This document shows positions 48,320 to 61,151 of a stretch of 64,000 nucleotides of DNA, one piece after another. Position numbers and translations under genes: made by a program. How positions within the stretch are numbered: position 1 is the first letter of the stretch; each line of letters starts with the position of its first letter. The notes below the pieces were generated by a model. The model searched no databases. It was not told the DNA's origin and saw only the letters and a program-made list of their open reading frames with translations. The DNA lies in contig NW_025335268.1 of assembly GCF_004798865.1 (NCBI RefSeq), positions 5,338,486 through 5,402,485 of the forward strand, in the 5' to 3' direction. The stretch is from Varanus komodoensis. Taxonomy: Eukaryota > Chordata > Lepidosauria > Squamata > Varanidae.

Positions 48320-48420
48320 TTTCCCTATTAGCATAGGCCCTGGGCAGTTTACAGGAGATTAAAACCAACCACAATTCAAATTAATAATTAAAAACAAGCA
48401 TATTGAATAAAAATAATGGT
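48320..48420 (-). mobile_element. LINE 3' tail, reversed
   Basis: 'GGCCCTGGGCAGTTTACAGG' then 'AGATTAAAACCAACCACAAT' and an AAT/AAAAC-rich run match the reversed 3' UTR of a lizard L2/CR1-type LINE. Confidence 0.45.
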
Positions 48421-48427
48421 ATAAATT

Positions 48428-48500
48428 GGTGACTTGCACCAGCAGGGGGTTGGGCTTGATGGCCTTCTTGGACCCTTCCAACCCTACTATTCTATGATAA
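48428..48500 (+). mobile_element. CR1 3' terminus
   Basis: 'AGCAGGGGGTTGGGCTTGAT' followed by 'CCTTCCAACCCTACTATTCT' and ATGATAAT: the CR1 end only, about 70 bases. Same lineage as 8437-8884. Confidence 0.85.
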
Positions 48501-51359
48501 TCTGGGAAGGCTTGTACATCCCTCTTTTGTGTAAAAGAGGGATGGGCAGATGAAAAATCTCTAGAAGTTTTGGCCAACAGTTTCCGTAAATGCATCACAG
48601 CATAGCAAGTTGTTAAGAATGCCATGAACTGAAGCCCAAAAGTGACATAAAAGATGGAACATTGAAGATTATCACTCTTCTTTTAATGCTGGGCAAACAG
48701 CTGGTATAGATATATTAAACTGTTGCAGTTGTAGTAACAGTGTTCCTACGGCCATGAAGGATGCTGGAGTATCACTCAAACTTGTCTCATTAGATTCATA
48801 TATACCTGCTATAAAATATTATGAAACAATTCAGGTCAGGACTGCTTTTTTAGGCAATGAGTTACAAACACACATCCCCCTGGTCTGATTAAGGAATAGC
48901 CTTCTGTTTATTTGCTTTGGTTTTTGCCTAGGCTGCATATGGAGATTGCTTAAGCTATACCTGTTTCAGTTCCATAACACAGTACTTCTGCTTACCAGTT
49001 TTCTCTGTGATAAAATTAGTTTGGGGATTTTTCACTGAAGGACAGTTAAGTTACAGCTACGGTGAGTGTACGAGTGGTGTGCTTATAGGGATGTGAGAGG
49101 GAAAGCAAAAACAGCTTTATATCTGGCCAACAGTTGGAACGAGTGGAGGCAAAATGTTGCAGAGCTCAAGGAAAACCTGGTAGAGGTAGACTGGACCCAG
49201 CATAATGTGAAAATCAAGATAGCATGTATGAGAACAGCCACCCAGCTAAGTTTCTACAGTACAGATTTTAGCTTTGTCCTGTTGATCTTTTGTCAAATGG
49301 TACTGAGAAGACTGTAGGCATTACATACATTACATAATTGTTACTTAATCGACTCAAAGCATACTTTGTCCTTAATACCAGTGTTAAGAGCCATACCAAC
49401 AAATAAACCTACCAGCTGTTTGCCCAGCATTAAGAAAAGAACAATAATCCCTTTCATCTTTTATGGCAGTTTTGGACTTAAGCTCCCAGCCTTCCTAACT
49501 TTTGACGAGGATGGAGCAGTTTATGGGAGCTGATGGCCAACCATCTCCCCATCCCTCTTTTGCAAAAAGATGATTGTCTTCCCACAGAGTTTAGAAGCAG
49601 TTATGCAAGCACTATCACAGGAGAGCTCACTATGAAGTTCAACATAAGGTTCCTGCCTTTAATCAAAAATTATAAGCACACACATGCCAACTCACCATTT
49701 CACATTGGAATTTTAAAAGAACGTTCTGAACATTTAATATAGCTTACAGTTCTTAGATCTCAGTCAAAAGGTGCATTGTTCACTGCCATCCACACACAAA
49801 CTGAATTAAAATTCATGGATAATAAATCAGAAAACTAAGCTTTGCATGTATGGTATGGCCTGGCTAGTCTTAATAGATATCTTTACAACAGTTGAGAAAT
49901 ATGATAACACATTGGAAAAACCCACTGTATTTTAACTTTAATGCATGATTGCATAAAACCAGCATTAAATGATTGCTAAGTCGGAAGAAAATGAAACGAA
50001 AACCAGAAATTCTCCTTTGCAAAAGTAGATGATACTTATCTGGTACTGGCCTTCTTTCTCTTCTACTAAGAGTATACACACTGCCCTATGGGAATTTGAT
50101 ATATGAACAGGGTTTCAAATAGGATTTTTTTCAGCATTTGCACTTGTTTCACTCATTCTCCCCCTAGAGTACACCAGGGATGGGCAAATCTGTCAATTTC
50201 AGTTTTTCTAGGTTTTTTTGTGAGTTTTTCCAAACTCAGAGAATTGTTTCTTAAGAGATCATGTGACAGTTCGTAAGTATTATCATTAAATGCATGTATA
50301 TTTTAAATACATGCATTTTTGTGTGCTTGTTTGCTTAATATAAATGTTTCCATGTAATTTCCAAATGGAATGCCTTATAAATAGTATTTTCCCTAATACG
50401 TGCTGCAGGGTTGGTGATACTCATTGCAAAATTCAGCAAAGCGTGAGTTTCAAAGAACAATTGACTTCCAGTTCATACATTTGTTTAAAAATGTGAAATT
50501 AGGTGAATCACATGAATGTTCCCTCCCATTCTTAATCCCCACTGGTTTAGTCAGCAACATAGGCAATATGCAAATCATGGCACTGTTCATAAATGGGTTG
50601 TTCACAACGGCAGAGCTGTGTGAGGAAAGTGTTTGGGAGTTGCTGTATTTGTGAGCACCCCTGGCTTGTTCTACTTCATTTCCATCGACTAAAAGTATAC
50701 ATGTTCTAGATTGTACTAAGGTCCCAAAGGCCTAATTTCAGTTGAGCTATGATTGCACATGTCTATCTTATTATTCTTTGGTTTATATTGCTTTGTGTGC
50801 CCCATATTGCACATGACAATGTCGGTCTTCATGTGGAAAGAGTACCAAAGAGTATTAATGGCTTTGGAATATTTGCAAACTGTCAAGTTGAGCATGTGGA
50901 GATCCAGTATGCCTGCTAGTCCTGAAGCTGCATGACCTCCAAAGCAACTTACTCTTGCAGGTCCCTAGGACTCCTTCTAGAAATCCATGCTTTCTGATTT
51001 AATGTGGCACTAAACTGAATTTTAAAAGATCACTATTCATACCATCCAAGCCCTTCTTGGGAAAATATTTCTTTGTTTTTCAAATTGCTAGTTTTAATTT
51101 GAAAATCAGAGCTCATAAATATTTATCCATTTCCTTGTTTTAAGGGCATAAATATTTTAAAAGGCCCAGAGGTACATTGCAGACTCTTTAACCTGAATTC
51201 TTTTGGACTTAGAACCCCCTCTAGAGCAAGACAAATGAAAGGCTGTGATTTTGCTTCTTGTCTTGTTCTGTGTTCCCCTTTTTTCAAAGCTAAGTATTAC
51301 GGTACAATCCTACATATGTCAAATCTGAAGTAAGACACGTGGGGGTTACTGTCAGATTA
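48501..51359. other. Gene-free sequence
   Basis: No gene. 51300-51345 ('GGTACAATCCTACATATGTC...GAAGTAAGAC') is a fragment of the lizard foldback repeat also seen at 7438-7510. Confidence 0.4.
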
Positions 51360-51895
51360 TTTATTAAAAACTTTTCTATACCATCCTCTTACCAAATAAT
51401 CTCAGGACAATTTTACAATAAAATAAAGTAAATCATAGCATCATTTCTATACAGTACAACCTCAATTAAAATAGCAATGTAAACCTTAAAATACTGGGAA
51501 AATAAAAGGGTTTTAGCCTGGTGCCAAAAAGAATAAAGTGTCAGTGCCAGGCATCCCTCTCTAGGGAGTGTGTTTTATAACCGGGCCCCACCACAGAGAA
51601 GGCCCTTCTCCAGGTAGCCACCCTCCTAATCTCCTTCAAGGATCTCTGATCCAGATCTTAACAGTTGGGCAAACACATGGGGAAGGAGACGCTCCTTCAG
51701 ATACCCAGGTCCTAAGCCTTTATAGGTCATCACCAGCACTTTAAATTGGGCTCGGACTTCAATAGGTAGCCAGTGTAGATGGTTAAGGACCGGCATTATA
51801 TGTACATATCTGCCCGTCTCTGTTAATATCCTGGCTGCTTTGTTCTGAACCCACTGAAGTATCTGGACTGTCTTCAAGGGCAGCTCCATGTATTC
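51360..51895 (-). mobile_element. L2-type LINE 3' part, reversed
   Basis: The minus strand from 51889 reads MELPLKTVQILQWVQNKAAR, then HIMPVLNHLHWLPIEVRAQF and KVLVMTYKGLGPGYLKERLL, the typical L2 ORF2 C-terminus after the RT domain. The 87-codon frame is open. The left part is the 3' UTR, 'ACCATCCTCTTACCAAATAA' to the reversed tail near 51362. 5'-truncated. Confidence 0.9.
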
Positions 51896-53114
51896 GATTT
51901 AATTTGAATTGCACATGCTGCATGAATACTCTTGCACAATAATACATATTCTTGGATACTGGAGGCCATATGTGCATGAAAAGTGTGGGCATACACATGC
52001 ATTTTGAACAGTGGGTTCTTCTAGTGTCGAGATGGAAAACCTCCTTCAGACCAATTGCCAAGAGTATTTTTGGAGGCACTCTAGCTGGCTACATTCCAGT
52101 GGCAAAGGGCCAGGCCAAAATGCCAGCATGTTTGACCTTAGAGTGCTTACTGCTAGTAGTTAAGTTTTAGGAGAATCATTTTAGCCTCTGAGAATGGGAT
52201 GAAATGGCACAAACTCTGGGCAACCACAAAACAATTGGTAGTCTGGGGAAGGGAGGGGCAGGGAGAACAGGCATGGTTCAACACTGGGAACAGTGGATTT
52301 GATCCCTTTCTAGTGTCAATGGCGTTTCTTTTCTAGATATTTATGGTATGAATTTTCTTAATTCTTTTGATATTAATACCATAGGTGGTATCATTACAGG
52401 AACTAATAAAGACATATTTTTACCTCTAACAATCTAGGGAGCACTCACTGTGACTGTTTCCTGTTTTAATGCATGTTCCTCTCACAGAACATCTGCCACT
52501 TTTGATTCTATACTATTTATCTTTCCACTTCCTTGTTCTTTGCCACACTTGTGATAGTAATAGATGTTGCAGATGCAGTGTATTTTGAACTCTTTTGTCT
52601 CCCCTATGCAACCCATTATTTTTCATTAATTACAGCTTTTTAATTTGGCTAAAAACCACACTGTCCGTATGCTCTAGCCAAAAGTAGGTCTCATTGACCA
52701 TAAGGGGGCATAGGCCCAGGTAAGTGCTTATAGGCTCACAGCTTGGCTTGTTTTGTGGATTGCATCTAAACTGCTCCAGGAGTCTTTTTGGCTGAGGAGT
52801 GGGGTTAAAATTATTTAAATAAATACTGGAGCACAGTTCAGAAGGCGAAACTGAGATTTCTCTAAAGCCTACTCTTGCATGTTGATTACATTTCGACAGG
52901 CACGTTTTCTGTAATACCTAGAACACTAGATCACTCATATCCTCAGGAAGTAACATTGTGTTAATGTGCAAAGGGCCTAGTTCCAGTAAGACTATGAAAA
53001 ATGAGATCCATTTATACTTTCAGTAGAACAAAACCCATGGCATCAGGTTTTAATATATGGGAAGTGGTTAGGCACTTGAAATATAAGTTTAATGGTGGAA
53101 CACGTGCTTTGCCC
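51896..53114. other. Gene-free sequence; possible foldback piece 52660-52740
   Basis: 'AAGTAGGTCTCATTGACCAT' with 'GGCCCAGGTAAGTGCTTATA' resembles a diverged half of the AAGTAAGTCC foldback family. Nothing else was recognised. Confidence 0.35.
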
Positions 53115-53210
53115 ATAAAATATGCTTGGTTTGTTTATTTATTTGAAACATTTTTACCCAGTTCTTCAGCCAAAATACTTCCCAGAGCAAGTTATAATGA
53201 TCAGTAATAA
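53115..53210 (-). mobile_element. LINE 3' tail, reversed
   Basis: 'TTTGTTTATTTATTTGAAAC', 'ACTTCCCAGAGCAAGTTATA' and 'ATGATCAGTAATAAGACAAT' follow the reversed L2-type tail. Very short. Confidence 0.4.
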
Positions 53211-53499
53211 GACAATCTTATACCTTAAAGGAAAGGACTGAAAGGGAGAAGGTAAAAGGCAATCTCAGCCACTGGATTTTAGTGATGAAGTTCTTATAAC
53301 GGCCAATAGAAAAAGAAACAGTTCAAAGACATAAGAGCCAAATGTTCTTGGTCTTTCAGTGGAGTTGATGAAATGGTCCTGCTTCCCGTCTGCTTCGTAC
53401 GGCACTCTGGGAGAACGGCTGCTATCACATGACACTTGATGGAACTCTCTCAGCATATAAATGAAAATTTTTTGTCTCAGACCTGGCAAAATCATTAAC

Positions 53500-53910
53500 A
53501 TTCATTCATTGATTCATTCATTCATTGCATTTCTATATTTCTGTGGGCTGTTCACAATAATTAAAATGCTAAGGTGCAGCACAATAAAACATGATATCAA
53601 ACCTAAATTGTTTGAAACTGCTAAACCAACAATGAAATCCCAGCACCTGATAAAACAATTGTCATCAAAAAAACCCTATTGCAAACCATCAAAAGCCTAG
53701 GAATAGAAGGAAGTCTTATCCTGGTGCTGAGGAGCTGATAATATTAATGCTAGGTGTATCTCACCAGGGACCGTATTTTGCAGTCAGGGCTGAGTGGCAC
53801 TGAGAAGGCCCTCTCCTTTGTGGCCATCTTCCGAGGAGAGGCCTCAGACAGTTTTCATGGTGTTCAAGGAGGTCCATACAGGGAGAGGTGTTCCATCAGG
53901 TACCAACCAG
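53500..53910 (-). mobile_element. L2-type LINE 3' part, reversed
   Basis: The left has the (ATTC)n-like tail and 'TGGGCTGTTCACAATAATTA'. The right has 'CACTGAGAAGGCCCTCTCCT' and 'GTGGCCATCTTCCGAGGAGA', matching the reversed region near the end of ORF2. Confidence 0.65.
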
Positions 53911-54039
53911 ACTAAACATGACTGAACAACATGGATTGATGGTCTGAATCAGTATGAGGCAGGTTCATATGTTCAGGACCAGACCTGAAATTCCAAAGTC
54001 TGGAGTTTCAGAGTCCAGAATTGCAGAATGTATCCCAAC

Positions 54040-54143
54040 CATCCCCAACCTGGTGTCCTCCACATGTGTTAGTGTGCAGCTTCCGTTGTTCCTGGCTGGT
54101 AATCGTACTCCAACATATCTGGCGGGTGCCAGATTGGGATAGG
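54040..54143. mobile_element. Palindromic foldback MITE
   Basis: 'CCCCAACCTGGTGTCCTCCA' at the left and 'GGCGGGTGCCAGATTGGGAT' at the right are the two arms; the centre contains 'TTCCTGGCTGGTAATCG'. Confidence 0.65.
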
Positions 54144-55818
54144 CTGGTGTATGCTGAATAAACCAACATAACTATCACAAGCATAACTAGCTGCATCTTG
54201 AAAGGGGTGGTTCTGGATTGTCAAACATGACAGGACATAAATTCAGAAGTAGCAAGTGGCGTCTGTAGCAAAACATGGCAATGTGGAATGCTCTGTTTAA
54301 CATGCCAGCCTTTCTGTTCCATTCCTGCATCCAGCCAACAGTCTGTCACCATTCTGTGGCCACTGATCAAGTTCAGTCTTCATGACATTGGTTTCCATGT
54401 GCAGTGGCAGGGTGGCTTCTAAAGATATTTCATCCTTCTTCAGAGAAGGGATGGCAAAACCAGGGATGCTAGAGGTTACGGAACGTCTCCAAACATTGCT
54501 TCAAAGCTTAGTTGGACTTACACCTGTTTTCCTTTGTAATCTGTGATCTGTTTCTCAGTTTGTTCAAATGGGGAGAGTATGCATTTCAAATGTGAAAAGA
54601 GCTCATACTTTGTACTTTAAAAAAAAAGTGCACTTCCCTCCATTAACTAAAATGTGAAAATTAGTATTTTAAATGCGCATTTCAAAGTGTGCATGTTAAA
54701 ATGAATTTTTGAAATATGATTACATTTTTAAGAACTCCTCTTCATGTTTGCATGGAAGGTTGTGACCAGGGCAAGTTTGGATGATTTGCAGACTGACAAA
54801 ATTCTTGTACATCCCTACAGCAAACACCTGGTTTCCCCCCAAAACCTGCTGCTTTCCCTTCTTATAGGGCCTTGACTTTGTAATGATCTATACTTGGCAC
54901 GATGGTGGCTATTAGTATGTAAAAATGACATCCAGCACAGATTTAGGAATGCTTCAATGCCAGTGCTTTGCATGGGATGCTAGTGCACCTAACGAAAACC
55001 TGATGCATTGCTTTTCATTGCTATCTGCAGTTTCCAAAATCAAACAAAACACATGTTGCTTGTGTTTTTGTCATGGAACCGTGTGCTTGGACTCCTTGCA
55101 CTTTTCCAGGGTCTTTTCCAACAGTGCTTTAACTGGAGATGTAAGAGTTTGAATATATGGCTTCTGTATGCAGAGGATGTGCAGCACTGCCAAACCATGT
55201 GTCTGCAGTATTTTTTAAATTAAATCCTGAATTCTGGGACCTTTTATATAGATAAAAGCTGATTTTTTGTTTAAGTTAGACAGACGTCTTCCAGCTTAAA
55301 GCCTGATTCAGTTTTAAAAAATGGATTGTGGGGCAGTGAATCAGCATTCTTGTTTTACATTACCCAGTGGGTTCACTATTTGCATTAAAAAGAAAAAAGT
55401 CTTTGCAAAATGCATATGCATTGTGAAATCAATATCTAAAAGATGTTAACTCTATTCCTTATTTATAAAATGGGTGTCTGGTCATAAGATGGTTTTATAA
55501 TCATGCACTGACTATCGGAGACATTTGGGTAGACACCAAATCAAAACAGCAGCAGAGAGAATGGGAAGATGTGGAAAACTGATTTATTCATTCAGACTCA
55601 ATAAAGTAAGCATGCAGTAGCTAAACTATAAATAATATCACATTGGAGATTTAAAAGACATTAGAACTGGAGGACAGTTTGATCCCAGTTTAAAAGTGCA
55701 TTTCAAATGGAGGAAACCATAACTAAATGCATAATGTGAGACCTTTGGTGAAAGATGAACCTTAAAGCTTGAGTCAATTAAATTACAAGATGATCCATTA
55801 GTCAAAATTTTTAAAAAT
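54144..55818. other. Gene-free sequence
   Basis: Nothing recognised. Confidence 0.4.
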
Positions 55819-55946
55819 GGCCACAATCCACTCAACATGAATGCTGTCTAACCTGCATTGATTTTAATGGGGCTTGCATTAGATTATAACTCCCCCCTTG
55901 AACAGAATAGAGGTTAATGAGTAGTAGCATCTGGTGGATTGTGTCC
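55819..55946. mobile_element. Foldback element, GGCCACAATCCA family
   Basis: ATGGCCACAATCCAC at the left and GTGGATTGTGTCCAT at the right pair over 15 bases with one mismatch. The inside includes 'TTGATTTTAATGGGGCTTGC', which resembles the TTCAATGGGGCTTAC centre of another lizard foldback. Related to 22941-23026 by its ends. Confidence 0.65.
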
Positions 55947-56368
55947 ATCATGTTTTTCTCCACCTGCAAAGCATTTAGGGCAGCAAGAGCCCCGGTAGAA
56001 GAATATACTGTGCTTAAAACTTCCTTTTGCTCTGGGTTACCATGTTTATAAATCAAAATTATGTGTCCAGAGGGGAAAAGGGAAGTAAAACTGTTTCCAA
56101 CTGAAAAAAAATATGGCCAGTGATTCATTTCAGTTCAAATGATAATTGAAAATACAGGGAGGAAGAAATGGTTCCTAGCTATTATTTTTTATTTCTAATA
56201 TCTTTTGTTAAAAACAAAGCTATCACAGTTCATTTTTCGTAAAGGTCAATTTGCTTTTATTGTACTTTCTTTCGCTAACAATACATACTAAAAATCTTGT
56301 AGCTTCCAAAATCTCATATGTTAAAAGATCAAAAAAAAAGAGAGAGCTGCCTACAATAAATAAAGCTG

Positions 56369-56427
56369 ATATGTACATATGTGTGTGTGCGCGCGCGCGC
56401 GCGCGCACGCGCGCACACACACACACG
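56369..56427 (+). repeat. Alternating purine-pyrimidine tract (AT/TG/CG/AC)
   Basis: Fifty-nine bases alternate purine and pyrimidine without a break: ATATGTACAT, then (TG)n, a (CG)n block of about 26 bases with one CA step, and (AC)n. The CG block is the strongest Z-DNA-forming repeat type. In a methylated, CpG-poor genome such a long unbroken CG run is unusual. Confidence 0.95.
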
Positions 56428-59184
56428 ATTAGTTACTAAAAAGGTTAGCTATGCCTAAACTAACTCTGGGACTTTCACAGTATTGCAGAGAAATTTGGAG
56501 TTCTTATGACCTCTTTCTCATTCAGTGTAACAACATTCAAATATTTTTATATGAGTGAAGAAAAGAAGATCAGTTTTGACAACCTGATACTCCAGGGAGG
56601 TTCTATCTGTGCAGCAAATCTCTCTCTTCTACATTCCATTCTGCTTGAACCGTTGGCATTCATTTCAGTGTATGATCCCTAGATGAGAGCTCTTATGGGC
56701 CAAATTGTTGCGTTATGGAATTTATTAGGGAGCTTTTCTGCTGATGAATAGTACAACAATTTGATACTAGATATGTTTTAAAGCCATCAGATAGATAAAA
56801 AATGACAGCAAGTGAGTTCACTTAGGGCCAGAATTTTATAAGCATGGAAAAAAATCTCTTTCAGAATATTTATATATATCATATCTTTATAATGCAGCAG
56901 TATAGTTTTTCAGGTTCTCAGGATATATAAGTTAACAAAAGCTCTTTTGTAATGTCTTGTGAACAAATGCAAGTTCATATGTTACATTTTCAGGTTAGAC
57001 CTACCCTATTTTGATTGTATACCAAAAAATGCAAACATCAAAGATGCAACATGCAAAGATGTTTGGTGCAGGTATACTTGAAAAGAAGTGACAGTTTACT
57101 GAGCATCACACCTGGATTTTCTTCTGCATAATATGTGAAATAACCTAAAGCACACTTTTGGAAGGTGAATAATGCACATTTTCCCTTACGTTTGTATGAT
57201 TGTTGGAGTTTTCAGCTTCAATACTATAATATACCATGGTTGTATTACAATGCTTGCTTATGTAAGAAGAGTAAGTCCAATTGTATTATGGGAGTTGTCT
57301 TATAATTTTCCATGATTAATCTTTCATTTTTGGCTTTAGAAGACTGTGACCCATTTTGAGTTCACAGAGGGAAAATTTGTTACAATCATTAAAAGTCTTA
57401 GAAAACATGAGTGTCACCAGGAGGTCAATGAGTCACCATTGTTAGTTTATGTCTTTGTTTTCTTATATCTCTAATTTAATGCACTGGTAAGTCAGCAGGA
57501 TGTCTGTGTAACCAGGAAGTGAGGCAACTGTTGAATGTAGTTCAGTGCTAGAAACTTCTGCACTAATGCTGGTGGGTTCCAGCAACCATCATGTGAAAGC
57601 AGACATTATTTTAAATCTGCATCTTGTGATGCAGGGATTCCTCATGGAAAGGGCCTAGTGCAGTGGTGGGAACCAGCCCGAACCTCTGACAGGTCTGGTG
57701 AAAACAGCAGGAAGATCTTGGTCAATTGCTGAAGGTCCAGGTAGATATTACTGGTACAAATAGACCAATGATTTGATGGAAAAGGCATTTTCTTACATAC
57801 TTTGGCTTTGATGCTAAACTTACGTACATGCTTCCTATTCTTGCCTCCATTCCACCTTCTCGTTTCCTTTCCCTGAGCAAGAAAGACCCTGGAAGGGAGC
57901 GTTTTGGCCCCAAGTTGCTTGCAGTGAATTTGCTGCTCTATCTAAAACTGCTGCCCTACAATGTTATATATATTTGCCCAGGGGTAAGCAGAGCACTAAG
58001 TGGACCTCATGCATTTTTGTCATTTTCAGGGGCATTATGTTATTTGTTTCAAATACAAATACAGCATCTATACGAAAAAGGTCAAAAGCCATAGGTCTGT
58101 GATATATGGTACCCCAGGAAAAAAAAAGAAGAAAAAAGACATTCAGAGCTTTTTAAAAATATTGGTTTGATGAATTGCAGGAAATAGCAGGCTAGAGAAG
58201 AGGATGTTCTGCACCACTTTTCTTCCTGAGTCCCCTGAAACTGCCATAATGAGTTGGCGAGAGAATATGTCACTAGTTCAGTATGAAACCCAAGTTTAAT
58301 CAATTTTGTAAAATGGGAAAGAAAGAGCTGGGAGCTGTGAAAGGGGTTAGATATTACACATTCAGGCATTTAAATCCCTTGAATAAATGGGATCTGCAAC
58401 AAAATGTTGCAGCTCTTGTTCAGTGTTCCAGCCTTCTAGTCATGCCTTCCTGGATGATGCAGAGCTCCATCATCCCTTCCTCTGGCTGACCTTCCTTTCC
58501 CCACTTCAACGGTTTGCAAGCTTTCCATGTCACTACTGATTACTTGAAATGGCTATTTTCTGTGACTTACTTAATTCTGATTACTTATTCATCGTTTTCT
58601 TAATGAGTTTCCTATTCCTGTGCTGGAAGCCTCAATGGATCAAAGCGCATTCTGTCAGCAGAATGACACCAATTGTTATGGAATATTGTATTTCCATCTT
58701 GCTGGGAACCCATAATGAATACACTAATTGCAGAAAAGGGATTCATAAATAAACTTGGCATGACTTCACTATCATTCCATTGTCCTCCTTTACTGTATCA
58801 TGTATGAGTTTTTACTGTAAGCCATTCTGAATATCTTTTGTGTGATTTGATCCGACATTATTATGGAACTGGTTTTAGAAAGGAGATTAAATACTTTCTA
58901 AATATATTTTGGCAGGAAGGTATGAAGATTTCTTGCAGAAGAATGTCTCTCCCCTCCCCCTTCTCCACACACTATTAAGACTCGCAATAAAACCAGTTCA
59001 AGAAACAAATAAATATATCTGTTTAAGGAAGTGATGGCAATGTGCAATCACAATAACGGGAAACTGTGGAGAAGGAGAAACTGCGGTCATAATGCAGTTA
59101 CTTAAAGCATATTGAAGGAACAAATATGGCTGTGGTTTTTTATTTGTTTCCACTTGTTGAGTCATTCTAAGAAATTCCACCAAC
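56428..59184. other. Gene-free sequence
   Basis: Mostly AT-rich. 57000-57060 contains small overlapping repeats (AAAGATGCAACATGCAAAGATG). No gene or certain repeat. Confidence 0.4.
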
Positions 59185-59253
59185 CTGTGCAAATCCAAAG
59201 TCATAGTCAAACCATTCTCCCTCCTGCTGGTACTGGAGAGCTCTGATTGCTTG
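59185..59253 (-). CDS. Possible single exon, unidentified
   Basis: On the minus strand a 69-base segment lies between an acceptor-like CCTCAG (59259-59254) preceded by a moderate pyrimidine stretch and a donor-like CAG/GTTGGT (at 59185/59184). It reads QAIRALQYQQEGEWFDYDFG then FAQ. A better acceptor with a long pyrimidine tract ends at 59373, but in this frame that longer exon has a TGA just inside, whereas another frame stays open (58998-59435, 145 codons). The residue pattern is protein-like, but I cannot name the protein and no other exon was found. Low confidence; chance is quite possible. Confidence 0.15.
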
Positions 59254-59836
59254 CTGAGGTTCAGACAAGGGAATGGTACAACATTGCTGTTTTGGGCAGC
59301 TTTTTGACACCAGTTGCATAATGTTAGCATCACACAATATATTGAAGAAGCACAACAATTCTCACAAAAATGCTGCATACATAAACAAAAAACAAAAAGG
59401 AAAAGAAAACCCAAACCAAGAAAAAGGAAGTACACACTTTGAAGATGCAGAGTTGCTTGTACTGAATCTTAGCTGCTGAACTGGCACAAAATTGTGGCAG
59501 AGCGGTTTTTGCCTTGTTTAGCTGTAGAATTCTTTTGACAGGCGCCGTTTGAATATTTATTGCAAAATTATATCCTTCTGGGTTTTTTTTCTTTCTTGCA
59601 GCCAGAATGTTAGCTAAATCACTTTAAAGCAAACAACTTAGCAGTCATTGGTGTGCAATACAGGAACCGTTAATCTGACTCATACACTTGTAGAAACAAC
59701 CTCAACATCTAGGTGTAAATCTAAGGGAGCTGCATTTCGGGACTGAAACAGTGAGTTGGGGAAAATATCCAGAGGTGAGCTGGGTTTTGAGGGGAGATCA
59801 GGACATGCAGAATTGGCTTGTAACTTTTACTATATA
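59254..59836. other. Gene-free sequence
   Basis: Pyrimidine tract (minus strand) at 59375-59430, CpG-containing block near 59500-59545, otherwise nothing recognised. Confidence 0.35.
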
Positions 59837-59965
59837 CCAGGGCTCGTCAACCATATACCTTCTGAAGTGGTTGGATTGCAACTCCCATTATTTGCAGGTA
59901 TCATGGCCATTCAAGTCAGGAATGTTGGGAGTCGTGATCTGATGGGCATGCAAGCTGAAGGTGAT
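59837..59965. mobile_element. Palindromic foldback MITE
   Basis: 'CAGGGCTCGTCAACCATATA' at the left; 'TTGCAACTCCCATTATTTGC' and 'GGGAGTCGTGATCTGATGGG' around the centre 'ATCATGGCCATTCAAGTCAG'. The arms are well decayed. Confidence 0.6.
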
Positions 59966-60674
59966 GTGAGTTGCAGCTCAAACCCTCTGGAAGGCTTCTC
60001 ATGGGCAAAGCTGCTACATTTGCTCTTGCTATTGTATTACTTCCTTTGTTCAGTTACTTATTATTTAGTTATTATTTAGCTATTAGCCATTATTTCTTGG
60101 TGAAGTCACAAAGAAACCCCCCTCAAAAACTCTATATTTAGCCAAAAAATCTTTAAAGGTTAAAATTGAACATTAAAATAAGATTTCTTTCAACATCTAT
60201 AATACAATCACCTACATTCTGCTTAATAAAATCTGTTTGTGACTTGGCTAACACATCCAAAAGACAGATTTAGCTGTTATCCCAAGGAAATTATGAGAAA
60301 GGGGAAAAATCTTTCTTCTAAAGGCCAAATCAATTAGTGCTTTTCTTTAAGGTCTCAGCAAGATTTTTTTCCCCCTTGAAGCCTGGGCCACAAGACAGTC
60401 ATATTTTCTTCCTTTAAATGGCTTTCCCACTTAAGTAGCCAAACCAGGTTTCCAAAACTGCTTACATCATATAACAGTAAAAACAGTCAAATCAGAAACC
60501 ATATAAAACTGCTGAGCACAAATGATTTAACCAAAGTTAGGCCTTTTCAATTTCAATAGTAAAAACTTTGTATAAGCGGGAAGACATCAGACAAATTAGT
60601 TATTAATGGAAGAAGTTACACAAATATAATCCCTAAGCCCAATAATTAAGAAATTATATTTTAGAGGGCATTCT
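59966..60674. other. Gene-free, AT-rich sequence
   Basis: Nothing recognised. Confidence 0.4.
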
Positions 60675-60727
60675 TTCACAGAATCACCATAAATTGGAGA
60701 TGATTTAATGGCATCTAACAACAAAAA
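60675..60727 (+). mobile_element. Bov-B / Sauria-SINE 3' end
   Basis: 'AGAATCACCATAAATTGGAG' then 'ATGATTTAATGGCATCTAAC' and (AAC)n match a diverged 3' terminus of the RTE-BovB/Sauria-SINE type ('GGGTCGCCATAAGTCGGAAGCGACTTGATGGCA'). Only the last ~50 bases are recognisable. Confidence 0.6.
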
Positions 60728-61151
60728 ATTCCCATTGTCACTTCCTCATTGCTGATCTTAAACTGCTGTGAAGGAGGCAGCTAAGGGGAGCAGTTAGTAA
60801 TCATAAGCCGCCTACAACCTCTTGAAATCAGTGGGTTTATGCATGCCTCTTTTAGGGTTGGTCTATCAAGAGAATAAGCCAACTAGTTTTAGTTAGGAAT
60901 TTTTTTCTGTATCTGTACTCTCATTTCTCTATTTTGGACTTATTCCTAGAAGTAATCTATAAAAAGTTCTCAAGAAATCTAGAAAACACTGTTTGCCAGT
61001 GAGTTGTTTCCATGTTGTGTTACAAGTCCATACTTCCTGAATTATTTCTTGACTTTTTGAAAGGTAGAAATGCTTTTCCTGTCCATAACTGTAATGCCAT
61101 GTGCTGTTAGAAAACTGGTGAAATGGTACATATGATGGATAAAAATAGTTT
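60728..61151. other. Gene-free sequence
   Basis: Nothing recognised. Confidence 0.4.
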
